From positions 62,001 through 126,000 of the forward strand of contig NC_066593.1 of assembly GCF_905475345.1 (NCBI RefSeq): 64,000 nt of DNA, read 5' to 3'. The notes below the pieces were generated by a model. The model worked only from the letters and a program-made list of their open reading frames with translations. It was not told the origin of the DNA and made no database searches. Shown here piece by piece: positions 25,413-35,887 of this stretch (its first letter is position 1; each line of letters begins with the position of its first letter). This DNA is from Vespula vulgaris. Lineage: Eukaryota; Arthropoda; Insecta; Hymenoptera; Vespidae. The position numbers were made by a program, and so were the translations under genes.

Positions 25413-28400
25413 ATGAATATGGCATTGAACAACAGGTGTTTTCGATTCTTGAGAAATTATAAAAAGACGTACGTGAGCTGTTATCCAAAATTTTATAGTC
25501 TTGACAAATACTGTCTCGACAAGAGCGATTGCATTGATTTCAACAAATATAACACGCAACACTTTGACTTCCACAATTCCGTGATTTCTAACTGTCTTTC
25601 GTTATCGTCTGACACGTTAGAAAATAAAATAGTAAATTTGTGTATAAATCTTCGAAATGGTAGGGTTTTCCTCAACGATTTAGAGGAAATTATTCAAATT
25701 TATGAGAAAACGAGCAATGCGCCATCGAACAATGTTGACTTGATATTACTCAAGTGTTGCGGCGAATCACTACCCAATGTCGATCTCCCAACGAGACGAA
25801 AGTTAACTAGTCAGGTATGGAATCTGTTACATAGGAAAGGCTGTCAAATTACGTTGAACCATTATAATGCCCTTCTTGAAGTTTACGCACAAAATTTGGA
25901 ATTTGTAAATCCTCGTGAATTTTTAGATAACATGACCTTAGAACCTGATCAGAGCATATATTGCTCTCTGTTGAACGTAATGTCGAAAACAGAAGATTCT
26001 GAATTAACCGCCGATATGATAGCGAAGATGAAAGAGAACTTAGATTCTTGGAGCAAAGAAACGTTCGAAACGATTGTCAAAGTAAACGCCTTGCAAGGCA
26101 ACATCGCGAAGGCTTACGAAGTGATCGAAGAAATGACATTGTACGAAATTGTTCCATCTCCCGAGATCTATAATTACTTGGCGTACGGTTATGCAAAAAC
26201 CGGCGATATTTCCAATATCATAGAAATATTTGAAAAGTATCATCCCAGTATCGTAAATATAATCGAGGTCGTCAAAATTCTCAGCCGTCACGAGTACGGA
26301 GAGCACGTAGAGAGTATTTTAAAATTTCTACCCGTATCGTTGAAGCCGAATGAGTTATCCGTAATTACTAATGCGATCATTGAACTTATATACACTGGTT
26401 ACAGGATAAACGCTCTCAAGATAATAATTAATCTTCCTGCGGTGCCAGAAGTTATAGACACATGCGTGGAATACGTCAAATACCTGGTAAACGAAGAGAT
26501 CCGGCTGAATGGAACGGACGAAGATATTTTACAAGCGATACGCAAAATCACGGATTATATATATTCTCCGTTTATCATAAACGAAGCTACCAGAGTTGCC
26601 TTGCACGAAGGCAGGGAATCTTTGGCGCTTGCATTGTTCGAGGATATGAGAAAGAATGACATTCCGGTACGTTCTCATTACTATTGGCCTTTGCTGATAC
26701 TAGCGCACAAAAGCGCGAACAAGAACAAAATTTATTCTCTTATTTCGCATATGATATCCTCGGGCGTAGAAATAGATAAAGATACGCTTATGGACTATAT
26801 ACTACCTTTCGTAGATGTAACAGATCCTGTCAAGATAACGACAACACTGATCGATAATGGGATCTATTATCTCAACGTGATAGAAAGCGTCAGTGCGTTT
26901 CTTTTGCGCGACAACAGATTGAAGGACCTAACGTTATTGCAATCTAAATACAAAGTGAAGATTAATTTCTGTGATTCTTACCTGGAAAAGTCCCTTGTCC
27001 AGGGATATGAGAAGGCAACCGACAAGTTGGCTTACGTGCCATTAATGCTAAAAATTCTCTATACTATGAAGCCACCACATTTGTATATTTTGAATGCGTT
27101 ACTGAACGACGCAGCCAAGTTTAAAAAATTGGAGCAGCTTATTGATTTTTTACGAATATTAAAAAAATATAAAGTGACGATACCAAAGGCGGAGATCGAT
27201 GTTATGAAAAAACGTATTGTTGACATAAAGGCGGACGTAGCCGAGAACAAAACTATTGAGGATTTATTGAAAGGGTTGAACGATAAAAAAATAGATATGA
27301 CAAGCGACCGGTTCGATTTAGTGTTATCGTTGGATCCGCATCCGAAAAAAATGGACATTGAGAAACTGCGTAATCATATTACAGAACTCAAATCTAAAAA
27401 TTTGAACGTTCGTGGCGCGACGAAGAAATTATTGAATCAATACTGTAAATATAACGATCTAAAGGCTGCCGAAAGTATGAAGGAAGAAATTATTGCGAAT
27501 AATTTCCAGTGGACACCAGGAATGAGAGCAATGTTATTCGATTTGTACGTAAAAAATAATCTATTGGATAAAGCCGAAGCCGAGTTAAATGAAATTCGAA
27601 ATAATTTCAGTTCGTTCGAATTGGATAGTAATAAAATATTATCTTACGTCATCTCTTTGGTGGAAAACAACAGATTGGATGACGCATTCGATGCAATAAG
27701 CGATATTAAAAATATTAATAATTCCGCAAATGTTACCAACAAATGTTTGCAGTTATTGTATGCGATAACGAAAGGCGAACGTCACGGGGATGCCGAAAAA
27801 ATGTTGATAACTCTCATTAAGAATAATTATTGTACGTTGCAAAACGTTTTGCTCCAACCGTTGGTCGAAAGGCATATTTCGAGAAACGACATAGTATCCG
27901 CCGTGGATACCTTTCTCTACTATGGGAATAAATATAAGCGGACACCGTTGCAACAAAGATTATTGATAACATTGGTCGAGCATATAGACGACTCGTCGAT
28001 ACCGGACCTTGAGGATAGATTAAAGAAGGTTTTAAACTGTATAAAAGACGTTCACGGAAAGCCGGTGGCTGTGGTAAAGTTGATCGTGGCATTGGCGAAA
28101 ACCGGTAAAATCGAGCAATTACGGAAAATATTTCAGGTCTCGTGTTTTCAGCATATATCACTCATGCTATATCGTATCATTATGTATTTCATCGTGTCTT
28201 GTGAACAACGTTTTTTCTTTTTTTCTTTTTTTCTTTCTTTCAGATGGAAAACGTGCAGATGAAACTGTTGTTTAAGGATCTTCATTATTACGATCGCAAA
28301 GACAAACTCGATATATCGTTAACCATATTCGAAGCCGCCAAGTACCCGAGAAACATAAAAATAAATCTTTTGTGCGATTACATTCTTTCGATCTACGGTA

Positions 28401-28613
28401 CGGTATGACAATATTTTCTCAAGTAATATTTAATGAGTAAACATTCATTAATTCTTTTCATTTAAAATGACACCGTCGACAGATGAGAACAACGATTACG
28501 AAGGTGCTAGCGCGTTACTGAGGAAAATGGAAAAGGCATCGATAACGCCGACCGATAAGTTTAAAACTAAGATTTCGCGGCTAAATAACGAGGAAAGGAG
28601 GATGCAAAGTTAA
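25413..28613 (+). CDS. LRPPRC: Leucine-rich PPR-motif protein, mitochondrial (LRPPRC / bicoid stability factor)
   Basis: Exons: 25413-28136, 28244-28397 and 28483-28613, which join in frame to 1002 codons plus stop. The product should bind and stabilise mitochondrial mRNAs (with SLIRP in animals). The N-terminus (MNMALNNRCFRFLRNYKK) is basic and lacks acidic residues, as in a mitochondrial targeting peptide. The body is repeated helix pairs of PPR type, for example the YNYLAYGYAKTGD and HYNALLEVYAQN segments. At about 1000 residues it is shorter than the roughly 1400-residue human and fly proteins. The first donor (CAG|GTCTCG) is weak; without splicing the frame runs on to a 949-residue form with an unrelated tail. 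The family match is made from memory of its architecture and is strong for PPR, slightly less certain for LRPPRC over another mitochondrial PPR protein. Confidence 0.87.
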
Positions 28614-28618
28614 AATGT

Positions 28619-28624
28619 AATAAA
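28619..28624 (+). terminator. LRPPRC: LRPPRC polyadenylation signal
   Basis: AATAAA begins 6 bp after the LRPPRC stop codon. The mRNA would end within the 82-bp gap before the IFT74 stop codon or overlap its 3' end. Confidence 0.55.
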
Positions 28625-28695
28625 ACGCCATTTAGTTCTATCCGTACGAACGAACGGGATAGGAAAAATGGTAAGAACTTGACGGGTTCGTCAAT

Positions 28696-30727
28696 TCAAT
28701 AAAGAGTTTTGGAATTTTCTTCGAGCATCGTACCGTATTCTTTCATCAACTTCAAGGCCTCCTGTTTACGCGGTAGAAAATCAACCTGTTCTTTTTGTCG
28801 CAGAATCGAGTCATTGCTCTTCTTATTTTCTTCCTTCAAATCGAGCAATTTTCTCTCAAGCGCCTCGACCTCGAGAAAAATTCTATTTTCGTTGAAACGC
28901 GCCTTGATCCGGTCGTAATCGTCGTTGACGGTTTTCAATTCTTCCTCGCTGATCGTTCGCTCGTCCATCAGCTTTTTATATTCAACATTGGCGTCCTCGC
29001 GTGTCATTCGATAATTCGCTTTAACAAATCCATCGAAATCTTCCGATCGGGTCGATTCATGATCCCTGCCGTGCGTTCGTTCGTCGCCGATCTCCGATCT
29101 CAATTTATTCTCTAATATTTCCAACTTGCGCAATGTCTCCTTTAAATCGATGTAATCGTTGCTTAGCACTTGGAAACTTCGATCGTTCGGCGTACGCTCG
29201 ATGTCGTAATAACCGTCGTAGTTGGAGTTATCTAGAATCAAGGACTCCTCGGTCCTCGTTAAATTCCTATCGCCGGTCCCACCGGCATTCGATATCCTTT
29301 CCAAGTACTCGACGATCGATACCTCCAATTTCCTTATCCTTTCCATTTCTTCGGCTTTATTTTCGTCAAAGGTGGCAGCGAATTGCTCCATAACTTCCTC
29401 CCGCTTTCGCAGCTCTTTGTATTTCGTTTGTTTGTCGGTTTTACCATCCTCCAAATCCGTCTCCAAACGTTCCAATTCCATCTCCACCTCGGCCAGACGT
29501 TTCTTTTTACTCGCGAGTTGCGCCTCCGCGGCAGCCATGTCCATATTATCTTGTTTGATCTTTACCAGTAATTGCTCCCTCTCTTTCTCAGGCGACAACC
29601 TGTTCCTCTCTTCCTCCCTCAGTTTGTCCCTCTTGTACTCGGCGTCCATCGTCTTAACGTGTAACTTGACGGCTTCCTGTTTCAAAGGAGAGAGCGCCAT
29701 TTGTTCCTCGAAATGGTCCTGTTCCCTCGACAATTCCTCGAGTTCTTCCTGCATACCGGCGATCGTTCCCTCGACTCGAACCTTTTCCTTGCGCAGTTTC
29801 TCGTATCTTTCTCTCGCAGCTGGATCCATCATCTCGACCAATTTTTCCGTACGTTCCCTCTCCGTTTCTATTTCCTTCTCCGTTCTGCGCGATCGTTGCT
29901 CCATTTCTTGCCTGCGCTCGAACATATCCTCTATCTCGGCCATGGACCGTTCGTTTTTCGAGAAGAGCTCTTTGGCCTCTTGATCCACCGACTCCTTTTC
30001 AACGTTCGAGCTCATTTTGTCGACGACGATGTTATAATCGGCGAGTTCTCCCTGCAACGCCGTTAATTCGCCTGCCAGATCCTTCGCCCTTTTATCGTAA
30101 TGCAATATAGTGGCCCTTTCCTTGTTCTGCATATCGATGTCCCGTAGGATAGCCGCCATCTCTTGCGATAATTCTCGCATTTTCAATTGTACGAGTCCCT
30201 CGTAATACCTTTTGTCCTGAACTTGTCTGTATGTGATTTAAAACGGAAATAAATGAGTTAAGCGAGTCGAAGGGTCCGACCAGAGTGATTACTAGCGAGT
30301 GAGCGTGCGAGCGAGACGGTGAGCGATAAAATGTAAACTCGCGGATGAGCGTGTAGTATACGTGCGTATCTCCGCCAACGAACCTTGTCATCGACGTGCC
30401 TCTGCCAGTCCCGGGTCGGATAGAGGCGATTCCGTGCTGGGTGATGGGCCTTTCCAGACCGGGCATCGACAGTCCCGTATTCAAACGAGACAAACCCGAG
30501 ATAGAGGCCGAGGGTGCCCTGACGGCCAACGGCGCGTTTCGGGCCGCAGGAGTCGCGGATCGAAAACTACCGTACTCCTCGAGCTCCTCCTTGATCCCTC
30601 TTCTAGACGTCGGTCTCTCGATTTCGTTGCTTTCGATCTTTTTCGCGGCCTTGTCGAGCGTCTCACGGCGCCAACGGGTCACCGGTCTTTCCATTTGCCT
30701 TTCGTTCCCTGCTCTTTCAAGATCCAT
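28696..30727 (-). CDS. IFT74: Intraflagellar transport protein 74
   Basis: Two exons (30384-30727 and 28696-30226, intron 157 bp) give 624 residues, close to human IFT74 (600). IFT74 is a core IFT-B subunit; with IFT81 it carries tubulin and is needed to build cilia. Residues 1-115 are basic, low-complexity and rich in Arg, Pro and Gly, including RPGTGRG, as in the tubulin-binding N-terminus of the family. The exon junction falls just before the conserved QVQDKRYYEGL segment (human VQDRTYYLGL type). The rest is nearly continuous coiled coil with family landmarks ELQGELADYN-like, DYNIVVDKM and KYKELRKREE. Splicing uses AAG|GTTCGT and ACAG. The gene converges with LRPPRC and diverges from PRIM1. 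In insects only sensory neurons and sperm normally need it. Confidence 0.95.
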
Positions 30728-30882
30728 CGGAGAAGTATGGCGCTATGCCAAAACCGATGCTCGAATAGTTTTTTCTTTATCGTTTCTTTGTTTTTCTCTA
30801 CCTTGCTTTCCTACGCGCGACGCAACAGCGAAGGAGAGTATGAAATATGAAGCGTTGTTGACGCGTCGATGTTTTCGTTCTT

Positions 30883-30896
30883 ATCGCCATGGCAAC
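30883..30896. promoter_or_regulatory. RFX X-box motif
   Basis: ATCGCCATGGCAAC fits the insect X-box consensus RYYVYY-N(1-3)-RRHRAC at every position, with the half-site GGCAAC perfect. It lies 155 bp upstream of the IFT74 start codon, the usual position of RFX sites in ciliary gene promoters. RFX factors drive IFT genes in animals. The site also lies 132 bp from PRIM1, which is not expected to depend on RFX. Confidence 0.65.
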
Positions 30897-30933
30897 GAGA
30901 CCTAACGTACGATTCCGCGAGACCTAACGTACG
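30896..30933. repeat. 16-bp direct repeat in the shared promoter
   Basis: CGAGACCTAACGTACG occurs at 30896-30911 and 30918-30933, a 22-bp period (two helical turns). The first copy abuts the X-box. Such spacing places two identical sites on the same DNA face. Confidence 0.8.
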
Positions 30934-31028
30934 CGCGCCGTCTGCGACGCTCTCGAGTTTTATTTTTCCCGTACGGCTTTCGTAAAGTTTCGTTTCGTTA
31001 ACAAGTTCGCTTTAATGACGTTCGCGTT

Positions 31029-32611
31029 ATGAGTACGTGCGACGAGAACATTTACAAATATCTCGATATTTATTATCAAAAATTCTTTCCGTACGAGGAA
31101 CTCTGCGCTTGGTTAGGTTATGGAGACGGTATCGAATTATAAATCAACGATCTAACTCGTTTAACGAACCTTGCGAGCAATATCTACTTTTTCTTTCAGT
31201 GGCCACCCTCTCGTTTAGAGAATTTTCGTTCAGGCTGTTGAGTCAATTGTTCATTAGAAATAAATCTTTTCCAATTCCTAGTCAGATGAAGGCAATCGTT
31301 TTGAAGGAACTTCCAATAGCAATAAATATTGGAGCGATATACAACACGCCGTGAGTACGAGTTACCGAAAGTATTGATAAAATGGAAGGAAAATAAACAA
31401 AAAATTTCAGTCCGCGCTGTAGGAGCGTATCCAAGTCCTTTGTCGAAAAGGAACTGGTCTTCGACATAGATATATCCGACTACGACGACGTGAGAACGTG
31501 CTGCGAGGGGTCTGATATCTGTACAAGATGTTGGAAGTACATTCTTATTGCTTGCAAAATATTAGATATTTGCTTAAGACGTGAGTACGCGTGCTTGCGG
31601 CGTTAAACAAAATCGTCCTTGTAACGAACACCCTCCGTGTAAGATTTTAATAGGAATTCTTTCTTGCAGATGATTTCGGATACGACCTTATACTCTGGAT
31701 CTTTTCTGGAAGAAGAGGAATACATTGTTGGGTTTGCGATAAAGCTGCTAGAACATTGAATCAAAGTACGCGTTCTGGGATATTGAACTACATGCGGCAC
31801 GAAGCGTTGAAGTGTTTCGCCAAGGAGGACCATTTTCAAATGAGAAAGTTGAACTATTACGACAGGTTCTCTAATCGTTTCCTTCATCTATCGCATTTAA
31901 TTATAATTTTAAGAGAGCATACGCATAAATAATGAAATATTTCAATGCGTCAAACAGGCGCGTTCTTGCAATCATAGAGCCCGAGTTTATACCTTTATGC
32001 GTCGTAGATCAAAATCTACTTGGTACGGAGGAGGGAGTCGATTATTTTCTGGCTCTACTTCCTGATAACGAGGCACGGACGGACGTTAAACGGTTGTTCG
32101 ATGATCGCACAAGCAGTGTCGATAGGTGGAACTCATTTACCGAGTATCACAAAGATATGATCAATTCTGTACGATTGAAACGCACTTGTCGGAATTGTAA
32201 TAACGATTATTCGTGCGTTCGTTGATATATACTTTTATACATGCTTTATGTTTTTAGGGCGTACGTTATTGGAAGGGATTGGAGGAATATCCGGATCACG
32301 TAAAGTTGCACTATTGCGGTCCTAGATTTGATAGTAACGTAACAGAGGGTACAACGCATTTGTTGAGATGTCCATTTTCTGTGCACAATGAAACTGGCAA
32401 AATCGTTGTACCGTTCGACTTGGCCGACGTAGACAAGTTTGATCCGTCGACTGTTCCTACGATAAAACGATTGATTACCGAAATTAATATTCTAAACAGA
32501 AATCGTTCGATCGAAGGTGACGTAGGTTATGCGAGTGATTGCTACGAGACTAGTTTAAAGAAACCCATCGATATTTTTCAAAGATTTGTAAAACGAGTAA
32601 CGACAAACTGA
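31029..32611 (+). CDS. PRIM1: DNA primase small (catalytic) subunit
   Basis: Six exons: 31029-31128, 31200-31350, 31411-31580, 31670-31865, 31958-32168 and 32258-32611. They join in frame to 393 residues (human 420). It makes the RNA primers for DNA polymerase alpha in the nucleus. Catalytic aspartates D102 and D104 lie in ELVFDIDISDYDD and the third, D301, in PRFDSNV. The zinc site is C114, C115, C121 and C124 (CCEGSDICTRC). Nucleotide-binding residues R155, R156 and H159 are in SGRRGIHCW, and H319 is in PFSVH. Oddity: the motif usually written NHLLKSPF reads THLLRCPF, so the conserved lysine (human K318) is R313. Introns are 60-102 bp. The gene diverges from IFT74 and precedes the TEX47-like gene on the same strand. 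Confidence 0.96.
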
Positions 32612-32978
32612 AATTAAAATTAATATCAAATGAAATTTGTTGTTGAACCAGTTATGGCTAAAATAGAGCTTACATAAATGTAGTTCGTACGTTTATTCGC
32701 TTCTATGCGTTTTCATGTACTTCTATAACGTCCATGGCGTATTGTCGTGCCACGTGCCATCGTTTCGCAAAGATATTACCATTATTATTTTCTCGCATCT
32801 ATAGGGGACGCGTGCAACGATTGAGCAAGGAAAGGATTACGCGCAATTAAGAGGTTTATTCGAACTTTTATTCAAATGTGCAGTGTGAATTTGCGCGTTT
32901 CATCGTCGTCGCCAGACGGTAACTTTTTGTTTTCAGTATATAGCACATACGTTATTGCATTTTGGAGGAATAGCTAAA
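32612..32978. other. Intergenic gap PRIM1 / TEX47-like
   Basis: This 367-bp gap must hold the PRIM1 3' end and the promoter of the next gene. An ATTAAA lies right after the PRIM1 stop (32613-32618), too close to be the obvious signal. I see no other conserved site. Confidence 0.5.
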
Positions 32979-35742
32979 ATGGCAGAGACAACGAGAAAAA
33001 GTATATTGGATGTGGTGGAAAAAAATTTAAAGATTATTAACTACGTAAATATGATTATATATTGTTCACTTTATCTTCGTCCTTTCCACGTTTACAAAAT
33101 AATGTGATAACGCACGATTATGTGATTTTCAGAGTACATACATAACACGATTCTCGTATTTTGGAGAATATTTTCACAGTTCGGAAGAATTGCAAGAGGT
33201 TGGCTCGATACATCAGTCATAATGGCCGTTAAACTTTGGAGAACGTTTTTACATTGTATTTCCTACAGGTAATGAAAAAGATCGTCAAAGCACTGCACGT
33301 GGATTCGAACGAAAATCTCGTAACCGGTTTGTTACTCGTTTATCCAAAATTTTACATACATCTCTTGGAGGTACGTTTTGACGTGATTGTATCGAACGAA
33401 AGAAAAAATAGTAATAAGCCCTTAATCGCAATAAGTTAAGATCATTAAAAAGAATTTTGAGAAAGGAGATGAGAGTTGAAATGAGGAGCGGGAGGGGGAG
33501 GAGAGAGAGAGAGAGAGAGAGAGAACACAAGGATGCGCCCTGATTCCGACTGACTTAATTCGATAAGTTTGTACAAATAGGCCCCGGAAGACGTAATTTA
33601 CATGCATTTCAAAGACATCTGTGAGAATAAGATAAGGGAAGAAAAATTTGGGAAGACTATTGTTTTACCGACGTATCACCACGTTTACCACGTGAGTTAC
33701 GAACGTAAAAGGCAATAGCGCATAGCGTTGTTACATCTTCGTGTTTTCTTCTTTTTTGTTTTTTCCCTTTTTTTTTCTTCTATCTATTTTCGTAGAGATT
33801 TTTCATCGATTGGTTTCACGTTTACACGCTGGCACCTAGCCTATTGGAAAAGATAGAGAAGCAAACGCTGGAGGATATTAAAAGACAAATTTCAAATTGC
33901 TGTATGAAATTATATCATCTGTGCAACTATATTTCAAGAGTAATGCACGATGACGTGAGTAAAGATCGACGTATACGTAGATATACGTGTTTGTATCTAT
34001 ATGTAAACAAAAAAAAAAAAAAAGCGATAATACCTACGTTCATCTTCTTTGATAGGCGAACGACGTTGTAGAAATTTTATTTAATTTGAACGAGAAAGTA
34101 CCGCAATATCTTCCCGAAAGTACCGTATTGGAATTCTTGTTAAACGCAAAGTCAAGCGTATTGAAGACCGTCGAAGATTATTTACGTATTTACAGAGACG
34201 TACCATTCATAGAATTTTACGATGGTAATCGAATTTACATTAGTTTCCATCTTTTATTCTAGTTTTACATTATTCCACGCGAAGAAGCGCGATTCGGACC
34301 AAAGGGTTTGACAGATTCCGGCCTTGAATAAAAACGATTATTTATTATAGAATATTTACAATATCAAAAAAACGATTTTTGTTTTGTTTCGTTTTTTTTT
34401 CTTTCTTTTTTTCTTTCTCTTTTTTTTTATGAGGATACACAAAGTAGGTATTGGATGGTATACTAAACTAACAATAAGTACATATACATACAAATTTCAG
34501 TGTTTCTGGCAAAAAGCAGCCCCGGTCAAGCAGTACGGTTCGAGCAGTCGGTGCTCCGACGATATTCTTATTCTAACGAATCTTTTCACATCTTATATCG
34601 AATTAATCCATGAATCGTATAGTAGTGCGACAAATATGATCGTGCCTAGTGCTTGTGGTCGGCACTACGTCGTTCGCGATAGAAGAAAACGCACTTGGAC
34701 TCGCGTCTCGACACGTTCTAGCTAACGTACGTTGATCGTGGATAAAGTTACGCGATACTTATCCTCCGTTGTTTATTTTTTTGTTTCGGTTTTTTGTTCT
34801 TTTTTGTGTTTTTTTTGCTCGTTTGTTTTTCTTTCTTTCTTCTTTTTTTTTTTTTGTATTTTTCTTTGTTTAATACTTCGGTATCGGCAAAAATGTCTGA
34901 GAGAATAAGTACTACCTGTTTATATCTCGCGACGGAAGAAAGTCTGGGTCGTGTCTTACGAGCGGATACACGATACCTCGTAAATTTTTCGCTCTTGCTA
35001 AGAGCGTAAATATACAATACGTATACGTATTTTCTCTTTATACCGTTAAGCATGTAAATTATTTTCCTAGGAAGTCTGAACATTTTCCAAGGTATTGTAT
35101 TTCCAGCAAGTACAATCGTACGTCTGCGATGCCGCGACACTGGCTCCTATCCGAAACGAAACTTTCATACATATCGCGCATACTTATGCGTTGCGATGTC
35201 TCTTTCAGAAGTGCTGACGCAACTTGCAAATTTGTAACTTATACAACTGATGTAATTATCGTCTCTTTTGACGTATTAGTAGTAGTAGAGGATCTAATGA
35301 ACGAGACTCGCACGGATAATGGTGCCTTACGTTTTCACTTTGAAACTACGCGTTGCGCTCACCTTTAAATAATTTCATTGTGTTACGCTAGATGTCAATT
35401 TTCAAGCGGTATATCCTAACTTAGTTGTACATTCGGAACTTTGGCCTCGTCGCTGATGTCGCATATACGGTATAGACGCGCGCGTGTTAGTCGGCCAAAT
35501 TCTATACGCAAGACTTCTTTGCAATTCCGATAGGCATTAAATGTTTTTGCCTTCGTAGATGTGTCATCGTAGTAGATATGCAACGAATGGCAAGAGCCTC
35601 GAAGAAACGCGTTTATCGAAATTGATACGATGATTTTGCAGATACGATTTGGCCACCTCCGTCGGATAATATGCCTCGTTACGCGTCGGAGAAATGCGTC
35701 GATGAAGAAAAAGACGAAGATCTAATAAGGAAGAAAACGTAG
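32979..35742 (+). CDS. TEX47: TEX47-like protein
   Basis: Seven exons: 32979-33044, 33133-33198, 33269-33370, 33581-33691, 33796-33954, 34056-34224 and 35642-35742. They join in frame to 257 residues, near the roughly 250 of human TEX47. Landmarks are the hydrophobic VTGLLLVYPKFYIHLLE strand, the APEDVIYMHFKDI helix, and NLNEKVPQYLPESTVLEFLLNA, which matches the LHEKVPELLVPEETIYFL-type region of TEX47. The last exon has a WPPP motif (family WPLP) and an acidic-basic tail. No signal peptide or membrane segment is visible. In vertebrates the gene is testis-expressed and its function is poorly known. The final intron (1417 bp) is much longer than the others and has T-rich tracts. Exon 2 has a second possible acceptor 2 bp upstream; the chosen one keeps frame. 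Confidence 0.78.
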
Positions 35743-35881
35743 ACTTGCGACGATTAAAAAGGAAACGTTGAATTTGACGAGATCATCGAACGTGTTTTAT
35801 TTTCTTACGTTAGTTTTCACGACGTGAAACGTAAGTAGACTTTCCTAACCTTGCGAGATGTGTCAACGTTTATGGGTTAAA

Positions 35882-35887
35882 AATAAA
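35882..35887 (+). terminator. TEX47: Candidate polyadenylation signal, TEX47-like gene
   Basis: AATAAA 139 bp after the stop codon, the first canonical signal downstream on the plus strand. Confidence 0.45.

Larger units (their letters stand above)
30728..31028. promoter_or_regulatory. Shared bidirectional promoter, IFT74 / PRIM1
   Basis: Only 301 bp separate the start codons of IFT74 (minus) and PRIM1 (plus), so both promoters and both 5' UTRs must lie here or in upstream untranslated exons. The segment is CpG-rich and holds an X-box-like site and a 16-bp direct repeat, listed separately. I see no clear TATA box. Confidence 0.75.

Noticed and set aside
28137..28262. Reading LRPPRC straight through to a 949-residue protein
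   Set aside because: The added residues come from a T-rich intron with a good acceptor. Splicing restores a frame that continues through two further exons.
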